Assembly (NCBI RefSeq): GCF_000217935.1
Contig: NZ_AFHI01000056.1
Span: 1 to 64,000 of the forward strand
Length of the DNA stretch: 64,000 bases
DNA from: Rheinheimera sp. A13L
Lineage (GTDB): Bacteria > Pseudomonadota > Gammaproteobacteria > Enterobacterales > Alteromonadaceae
Reading direction: 5' to 3'
The notes beneath the pieces are model-generated. The model searched no databases and had not been told where the DNA came from. It worked only from the letters and a program-made list of their open reading frames with translations. This document shows, piece by piece, positions 58,417-64,000 of the stretch. Positions within the stretch are counted from its first letter, which is position 1. Each line of letters begins with the position of its first letter. Position numbers and translations under genes: made by a program.

Positions 58417-60639
58417 ATGGCGTTTTATCAGAAGTTGTTAGAGCTGTTCCAGTCCATCCATAACTCAGAGCGTTTTCTGGATGTATTTCCAGAGCTGGAA
58501 GCACAAATACTGCAGCTTTTTGCGGCTGAACGTATCACCATTTATCAGCGCAGTTATCACAGTCAGGATATTTATTCGCGTTTTAAAACCGGCTCAGAAC
58601 TGACGGAAATACGGGTGCCTATAGGCCCACAATCTATCGCAGGTTTTGTTGCTTTAAGTAAAAAATCAGTGCTGATCAAAGACGCTTATGATGAACAGGA
58701 ACTGCAAAGCATCCATCCTAAGCTGAATTTTGCCCGGCAGTTTGACCAGAAATCAGGTTTTCGCACTAAATCTGTGCTTGCCGTGCCTATTACCGAACAA
58801 AATGTATTGTTAGGTGTACTCCAACTGATTAACGCCAAAAATTCTGCAGCTTTCAGTCAGGAAGACTCTGATAAAGCCACTCAACTGGCGCAATTACTGG
58901 GGCAGAAATTCCGTTATGAATTGGGCGCCACCCGTGGGCCCTTTGATTATTTGCAGCATCGCAATTTAATTTCCGCCAGCCAGTTGCAGCAATTAAACCT
59001 GCCGCCACAGGATTTTGCCACACAAGTGAATAAAGTCATCACCGACTTTAAAATCAGTAAAGAGCAGTTGGGCTTATCACTGGAGGCTTTTTATCAGGTC
59101 AGCTTTATTGGTTTTGAACCGGAAAAATATCAGCTACATGCGCTGAACGCCAAACTCAACCGCTCTTATTTATTAAAAAACCACCTGGTGATCCTCGAAG
59201 ATCAGGCCGGCAAAGTAGTGATAGTGCTGACGAATCCCAACCATGCCGACACTCTGATGGAGGTGGAGCGAGCCACAGGCTTACTGAACTACGATATTTA
59301 TGTGGCCTTGCCTGACGATATAGACCATTACATCAAAGGCCAGCAAGAAGACAACTTAACTGAACTGGGCGATTTATTAAATGAAGCCGACGACGACCTG
59401 ACGCTGGAGACTCTGCAACAGGAAGACGAAGGTATTTCTGAAGAAACCCCTGTGGTAGTTAAGCTGGTAAACAGGGTTCTCATGGACGCTCAGCGTCTGA
59501 ATGCTTCAGATATTCATATTGAATCCGGCAAAGGTAAAAGCTCCTGCCGGGTGCGTTTGCGAATAGATGGTGAGTGCCGTGAACTGATCCAAATCCCGCC
59601 AGCTTTTATGCCGCCAGTGGTATCCCGGATCAAAATTATGGCCAGACTGGATATAGCCGAAAAACGCCTGCCACAGGACGGGAAATTCAGCGTGAAACTG
59701 GCAAGTAAAATTATCGAAGTGCGGGTTGCTACCTTACCCACAGTTTTTGGGGAAGGCGTAGTGATGCGGATTTTAGCCAGTGGTGAAGCTTTGCCCTTTG
59801 ACAAGCTGCAACTGAGCCCCCGCAACTATCAGATGATGTCGCAAATGATTAAACACCCTCATGGGGTGTTGCTGGTGGTTGGCCCCACAGGTTCAGGCAA
59901 AACCACGACTTTGCATGCCATCTTAGGCCGGCTGAATACCACAGATAAAAAAATATGGACTGCTGAAGATCCGGTTGAAATCACCCAGCCAGGCTTGCAG
60001 CAAGTGCAAATGAATAATAAGTCGGGTTTAACTTTTGCTGTGGCACTACGGGCTTTTTTACGGGCCGATCCGGATATTATTTTAATAGGTGAAATGCGTG
60101 ACAAAGAAACAGCTCATGCAGGTATCGAAGCGTCACTGACCGGACACTTGGTGTTATCCACATTGCACACTAATTCGGCCCCTGAAACCATAACCCGCCT
60201 GATTGATATTGGTATAGATCCTATCAACTTTGCAGATGCCTGTATTGGTATTCTGGCGCAGCGGCTGGTCCGTACTTTGTGTGGTAAATGCAAAGAAGCT
60301 TATCAACCCGAACAAATAGAAGTGGATTATCTACAGCGGCATTATGGTTTGGCTTTTGCACCTGAGCTGGAGCTAAAAAATCCGCTGACACTCTATAAAG
60401 CCAAAGGCTGTCCGGCCTGTGAACAAACAGGCTACAAAGGCAGGGTCGGTGTGCATGAGCTGTTGCCCATCACCACTAAGGTTCGCCAGCTGATTTATCA
60501 CAAAGCCAGCATAGAGCAAATTCAGCAGCAGGCTATAGCCGATGGTATGCGCACTTTAGTGCAGGATGGCATTTTAAAGGTTTTGTCTGGTATGACAGAT
60601 TTTAAGCAGTTGCAGGCTATATCGGTATTTGAAGACTAA
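58417..60639 (+). CDS. GspE/PilB-family ATPase with N-terminal GAF domain
   Basis: The 740-residue protein starts with a GAF domain (residues 15-170: TIYQRSYHSQDIYSRF, IAGFVALSKKSVLIKDAY, LGVLQLINAKN). A GspE N-terminal-like segment follows. The C-terminal half is a type II/IV secretion ATPase: Walker A GPTGSGKTTTL, the Asp box with RADPDIILIGEMRDKETA, and a zinc finger (CGKCKEAYQ...CPACEQTGYKGRVGVHELL). No other secretion or pilus genes are near, so it is an orphan ATPase that may be tuned by a small ligand. AGGGG precedes the ATG. Confidence 0.9.
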   Translation: MAFYQKLLELFQSIHNSERFLDVFPELEAQILQLFAAERITIYQRSYHSQDIYSRFKTGSELTEIRVPIGPQSIAGFVALSKKSVLIKDAYDEQELQSIHPKLNFARQFDQKSGFRTKSVLAVPITEQNVLLGVLQLINAKNSAAFSQEDSDKATQLAQLLGQKFRYELGATRGPFDYLQHRNLISASQLQQLNLPPQDFATQVNKVITDFKISKEQLGLSLEAFYQVSFIGFEPEKYQLHALNAKLNRSYLLKNHLVILEDQAGKVVIVLTNPNHADTLMEVERATGLLNYDIYVALPDDIDHYIKGQQEDNLTELGDLLNEADDDLTLETLQQEDEGISEETPVVVKLVNRVLMDAQRLNASDIHIESGKGKSSCRVRLRIDGECRELIQIPPAFMPPVVSRIKIMARLDIAEKRLPQDGKFSVKLASKIIEVRVATLPTVFGEGVVMRILASGEALPFDKLQLSPRNYQMMSQMIKHPHGVLLVVGPTGSGKTTTLHAILGRLNTTDKKIWTAEDPVEITQPGLQQVQMNNKSGLTFAVALRAFLRADPDIILIGEMRDKETAHAGIEASLTGHLVLSTLHTNSAPETITRLIDIGIDPINFADACIGILAQRLVRTLCGKCKEAYQPEQIEVDYLQRHYGLAFAPELELKNPLTLYKAKGCPACEQTGYKGRVGVHELLPITTKVRQLIYHKASIEQIQQQAIADGMRTLVQDGILKVLSGMTDFKQLQAISVFED

Positions 60640-60659
60640 AGCCGGTTCCCCGGCTTTAG
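60636..60659. terminator. Hairpin between convergent genes
   Basis: CTAAAGCCGG (60636-60645) and CCGGCTTTAG (60650-60659) form a 10-bp perfect stem with a 4-nt loop. It overlaps the stop of the ATPase gene and precedes the convergent chemoreceptor gene. The T-run is short (TTGCT). Confidence 0.6.
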
Positions 60660-60672
60660 TTGCTCCTGGAAG

Positions 60673-62241
60673 TTAAACTTTGCGGAAACGCTCCACCAGC
60701 TCATGCAATTGCTCAGAAGTGTTTTGTAAATCTTTACCACTTTTGCTGACCGCTGTGCCCTGACTTAACGAGGTATTGGCAAGATCAGAAATACTGACAA
60801 TTTGCCGGTTAATATCCTCAGCCACATGGGCTTGCTCTTCTACAGCGGCCGCCATTTGCCCTGCCATAGCGGCAATGCTGCCGACAGCTTCACTGATCCC
60901 TTCCAGCACCTTTTCAGTCTGAGCCACCTGAGTCACTCCTAATTCAGCATCTTTGCGGCCATTTTCCGCGACCAGCACAGAAGCTTTTGCTTTGGTCGAC
61001 AGCTGCTGAATAATGTCATAAATCTCTTTGGTAGACGCTGTAGTACGGGACGCCAATAACCGCACTTCGTCAGCGACAACAGCAAAACCCCGGCCTTGTT
61101 CACCAGCCCGTGCAGCTTCAATAGCAGCGTTTAATGCCAGCAAGTTAGTTTGCTCTGCGATCTGTTCAATAATTTGGGCGGCCCCCACAATTTTATTGGT
61201 TTGCTCAGCCAAATCTGCGACGGATTGACTGATATCATTAACCGTTTTTTGCAGCTGTTGCATAGCGCCACGGGTCTGAGCCGCCACAGTTGATCCAGAA
61301 CGGGCCAAAGCATCGGCGTCATCGGCTTTACCGGCTGTGTCCTGCACATGGGATGAGACTTCAGCAATAGTGGTGGTCATCTGGTTCATTGCAGTCGCAA
61401 CTTGCTCTGTTTGCATCTGCTGTTTGCGAATACTGTCTGCAGCATCGACAGATAAACTTCGCACCTGCTCAGAATTAACTGCCACTTTAGTCGACGCATC
61501 CTCAATCCGGGTTAATACAGTATTTAAATGAGCAGACTCAGCCAACAGAGCCACTTCCAGCTGTCCTAACTTCCCCTGATGTTTTGCATAGGAGGCCACA
61601 GCCAAAGGGTCAGTAAAAGCTTTAGGTAATAAATCAATCAGCCCGGACAAGGATTGCTTTAAACGATACACTCCCAGGCTATAACTTAATAACGCCGTGA
61701 CAACAAAAGCTATGGCCGCAGCTACCGGGCCTAAAGCCCACCATAACAGCAATGAAACAAACACAAAAAGCAACGGCATCAGTGCCCAACGTAAGTCAGC
61801 GGCTACATCCGAAGCTGCTTTTGCGGTATTTTTTCCGGCATTCACAGCTTTATACAACTGCTCGGCATGAGCCACCTGAGCGCGGCTTGGTGCAGTACGC
61901 ACCGATTCATAACCAACAACACGGCCATGCTCTGTGACAGGAGTCACATAAGCATTGACCCAATAATAATCACCATTTTTACAGCGGTTTTTTACCAGCC
62001 CCATCCAGGGTTTACCCTGCTGCAAATAACGCCACATGGTTTGAAATGCGGCTTCAGGCATATCAGGGTGCCGAACAATACTATGAGGTTTGCCAATTAA
62101 CTCTTCTTTGCTAAAACCACTAATAGCCACAAAAGCATCATTACAATGCAAAATGGTGCCTTTGATATCGGTAGAAGAAATAAGCTGTTGCTCTTTTAGA
62201 AAAGTACGTTCTTTTTCAGTAACTGGTAGGTTCTTACGCAT
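60673..62241 (-). CDS. PAS-domain methyl-accepting chemotaxis protein (Aer-like)
   Basis: The product of about 522 residues has a PAS domain (LISSTDIKGTILHCNDAFVAISGFSKEELIGKPHSIVRHPDMP) like the FAD-binding domain of Aer. A hydrophobic hairpin follows (LMPLLFVFVSLLLWWALGPVAAAIAFVVTALL), then a long MCP signalling domain with tip motif [31 protein letters not shown]. It senses internal redox or energy state. The ATG at 62241 has AAGGAG at good spacing; the GTG 9 bp upstream sits too close to it. Confidence 0.9.
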   Translation of the reverse strand: MRKNLPVTEKERTFLKEQQLISSTDIKGTILHCNDAFVAISGFSKEELIGKPHSIVRHPDMPEAAFQTMWRYLQQGKPWMGLVKNRCKNGDYYWVNAYVTPVTEHGRVVGYESVRTAPSRAQVAHAEQLYKAVNAGKNTAKAASDVAADLRWALMPLLFVFVSLLLWWALGPVAAAIAFVVTALLSYSLGVYRLKQSLSGLIDLLPKAFTDPLAVASYAKHQGKLGQLEVALLAESAHLNTVLTRIEDASTKVAVNSEQVRSLSVDAADSIRKQQMQTEQVATAMNQMTTTIAEVSSHVQDTAGKADDADALARSGSTVAAQTRGAMQQLQKTVNDISQSVADLAEQTNKIVGAAQIIEQIAEQTNLLALNAAIEAARAGEQGRGFAVVADEVRLLASRTTASTKEIYDIIQQLSTKAKASVLVAENGRKDAELGVTQVAQTEKVLEGISEAVGSIAAMAGQMAAAVEEQAHVAEDINRQIVSISDLANTSLSQGTAVSKSGKDLQNTSEQLHELVERFRKV

Positions 62242-62419
62242 TTGTGACACTCTCCTTAGTGGTCTATGAGCTGACTAGATCCAACGGACATTATTTAGAA
62301 CAGCGAAATGATAATAGTGATAAAAAGTTAGCAGTAGATCTTCGGCATAGATAGGTAAGCATTAAAAAAACGCTCAAAATCATCTGCAATAAACTGTTTG
62401 AACAGAGATAAACTTCGAG

Positions 62420-63571
62420 TCAAATTGCTTTATCCCGTCGCTGCAGCAGGGTTAATACCTCTGAGTGTTGGGTATGAGGAAACATATCAAACAACCGTAC
62501 TTTGAGCAGTTGGTAGTCTGCGCTCAGCACAGCTAAATCGCTGGCCAGAGTATCAGGATTACAGCTGGAATAAATCAACCATGCAGGTTGTAATGCCAGC
62601 ACCGATTGACAAAGCTCAGCCCCCAAACCCCGACGCGGTGGATTGACCAGCAGCAGATCGGGTGTTTCTTCTGCCGCTTTAGCAAAAGCAGTGGCATCCA
62701 GGGCCTGAAACTTTACTTCAGTCAATCCAAGTTCAGCGGCTGAACGAGTTGCGCTGGCAATAGCTTTTGGCGCAATTTCAATACCTGTTAAAGCCCGAAC
62801 CTGGCCTTGTGCTGAACTGGCCAGATGCAAACCAAAACCACCCACACCACAAAACAAATCCCAAAGCCTGTGCCCTGGTAAGGGGTCTGCCCATTGTTTT
62901 GCGGTGGCATATAAAGCTGCAGCCACAGCGCTATTGGTTTGGAAAAAACTTTGTGGTGTCAGATAAAGCGGAATGCCGTTTAACTCCTCGCGCAACAACT
63001 CTTCTGGGGTTAACACAATTTCTTCCGGCCCTTCCAGCACAGCCATATGCACAGGCTGAAGATTCACCGAACAGACCTCAAGTTCAGGCCATTGCTGTTG
63101 CAACCAGGCTAAATGTTTTTGGATGGACGCCAGACAGTTTTTCGACCGCAACACAAAACGCAGCATAAAACGGCCCGAATGCTGACTTTGACTGAGTAAC
63201 ACAAGCTTCAGCTCCCCCTGCTTTTGCTCCAACTGATAAGGGGTTAACCCGGCACGTTGAATAAAGCTTTTAATCAAGGCAAAAGCCGGCTCGAAGGCTG
63301 GCGGATACAAAGGGCAGGCCGATAAATCCACAGGTTGTTGTCCGTTCAGAATGCCCAGCACAGGCTCGTTTACAGTGCCGGACACCACCATTTTGGCTTT
63401 AGTACGAAAGCCCTGTTCGTCACTTGCTACTGCAGGCAGGAGTTCAGCGTCCGCAAAAGGCGCCATCAAAAGCGCCAGCTTCTGTTGTTTTTGTGTCAAT
63501 TGTTCAGCATAAGGCACAGCAAGCTGACTACAGGAGTTACAACGTCCGGCTAAAAACTCAACACAATTCAT
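62420..63571 (-). CDS. rlmC: 23S rRNA U747 C5-methyltransferase RlmC
   Basis: The 383-residue enzyme has a Cys-rich N-terminus (MNCVEFLAGRCNSCSQLAVPY), which holds the [4Fe-4S] cluster, and a TrmA/RumA-type methyltransferase domain. Motif I is LWDLFCGVGGFGLHLA, DLLLVNPPRRGLG is motif IV and the nucleophilic Cys is in YSSCNPDTLASDL. Length and the N-terminal cysteine spacing match RlmC (RumB), which makes m5U747. The ATG at 63571 is well placed. Confidence 0.93.
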   Translation of the reverse strand: MNCVEFLAGRCNSCSQLAVPYAEQLTQKQQKLALLMAPFADAELLPAVASDEQGFRTKAKMVVSGTVNEPVLGILNGQQPVDLSACPLYPPAFEPAFALIKSFIQRAGLTPYQLEQKQGELKLVLLSQSQHSGRFMLRFVLRSKNCLASIQKHLAWLQQQWPELEVCSVNLQPVHMAVLEGPEEIVLTPEELLREELNGIPLYLTPQSFFQTNSAVAAALYATAKQWADPLPGHRLWDLFCGVGGFGLHLASSAQGQVRALTGIEIAPKAIASATRSAAELGLTEVKFQALDATAFAKAAEETPDLLLVNPPRRGLGAELCQSVLALQPAWLIYSSCNPDTLASDLAVLSADYQLLKVRLFDMFPHTQHSEVLTLLQRRDKAI

Positions 63572-63662
63572 CGTCTCTCAACTGTACTTTAAGGCCTGCA
63601 AGGAATGGCCGCCATTTTACGACGTTAAGCAAAGCCAAAGCCAGAAAAACTGCCTGTAGCAG

Positions 63663-64000
63663 CTACATCTGGCGGAACAAAGCCACGGCCTGCTGGTAAT
63701 TTTGCAGCGCTAAAGCCGCATCATAACGCTCACCTTCATCACGCATAAAGGCATGCTGAGCATTGTATTCATGCCAGCTGAATTGGACTTTGGCCTGAGT
63801 CAGTTGTTGATACACTTTCTGCCGCCCTTCAAGTGATACATGAGGGTCCTGTTTGCCCCACACCATCACCAGCTCACCCTGAATATCAGCGGCTCGGCTT
63901 AAGGTCTGCTGGCCTTCGCCACAAGGCAAGGTATCACTGTGTAGATCTGTGGCATACAAGCAATAGGTTGCTTTGATGGCAGGATTGAGCGCAGCACGAA
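63663..64000 (-). CDS. Dienelactone hydrolase-family protein, 5' end cut by window
   Basis: The frame runs from the right edge to the stop at 63663 and covers the C-terminal 112 or so residues. Family features are AADIQGELVMVWGKQDPHVSLEG, with the catalytic-type Asp in GKQDPH, and QFSWHEYNAQHAFMRDEGERYD, with the catalytic His in NAQHAF. The reading frame stays open to position 64000, so the TTG at 63959 is not the true start. Family members hydrolyse dienelactones or related esters and often act as general alpha/beta hydrolases. Confidence 0.82.
   Translation of the reverse strand, partial: RAALNPAIKATYCLYATDLHSDTLPCGEGQQTLSRAADIQGELVMVWGKQDPHVSLEGRQKVYQQLTQAKVQFSWHEYNAQHAFMRDEGERYDAALALQNYQQAVALFRQM

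Noticed and set aside
59514-59825. Antisense frame of 103 codons inside the GspE-like ATPase gene
   Set aside because: It mirrors conserved ATPase codons and has no start signal.

Overview
The window looks like chromosome of a marine or freshwater gammaproteobacterium close to Rheinheimera and its Alteromonadales/Chromatiaceae relatives. This rests on gene content and protein style (IntI-type integron, ImuA-ImuB-DnaE2, S46 peptidase, RraB, AcpH, RlmJ, RlmA, RlmC, YfiF-like TrmH, glutamine-rich cytoplasmic proteins). The genus is an inference. No rRNA, tRNA or CRISPR array was seen.

Positions 1-5927 are the integrase-proximal end of a chromosomal integron. A complete integrase gene on the + strand has a LexA-type operator just upstream. 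Facing away from it on the - strand is a row of single-gene cassettes separated by attC sites: a TonB C-terminal-domain protein, a CdiI_2-like immunity protein, a PUA-like protein, a lipoprotein, an NTR/TIMP-like secreted protein and a second lipoprotein. One attC is split at its outer core box by an intact IS1182-family element (1572-3388). The array runs off the left edge.

Positions 6000-23400 hold an S46 dipeptidyl peptidase, membrane proteins, an alkyltransferase-like DNA repair protein and a second SOS locus: imuA-imuB-dnaE2 behind a LexA box with the same CTGT-N8-ACAG core. A K+ channel, a solute-binding protein, an XRE regulator, a HAD phosphatase and a LysR/DoxX/pirin cluster follow.

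Positions 23400-43000 are mostly housekeeping and signalling genes: an AT-rich secreted protein, an esterase, a BdlA-like PAS-PAS-chemoreceptor, AcpH, SixA, RraB, a YebC-family protein, YjjX, an FMN reductase, a diguanylate cyclase, AhpF and AhpC for peroxide detoxification, a lytic transglycosylase, a seven-repeat EDGSG lipoprotein, and a LytS/LytT-type two-component pair.

Positions 43060-46630 form a small accessory patch. An intact TrmH/SpoU-family methyltransferase gene lies on one side and a truncated paralogue missing its catalytic domain on the other. Between them sit two AT-rich genes, one for an unknown secreted protein and one for a PIN-like protein.

Positions 46800-64000 carry three 23S rRNA methyltransferases (RlmJ, RlmA, RlmC), an S1/P1 nuclease, a TPR response regulator, a compact - strand run (YgjP-like protease, gamma-glutamylcyclotransferase-like protein, class-C beta-lactamase-like hydrolase, degenerate HD-type protein), an ECF sigma/anti-sigma pair with a TonB protein, an orphan GAF-GspE ATPase and a PAS chemoreceptor. 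The right edge cuts a dienelactone hydrolase gene.
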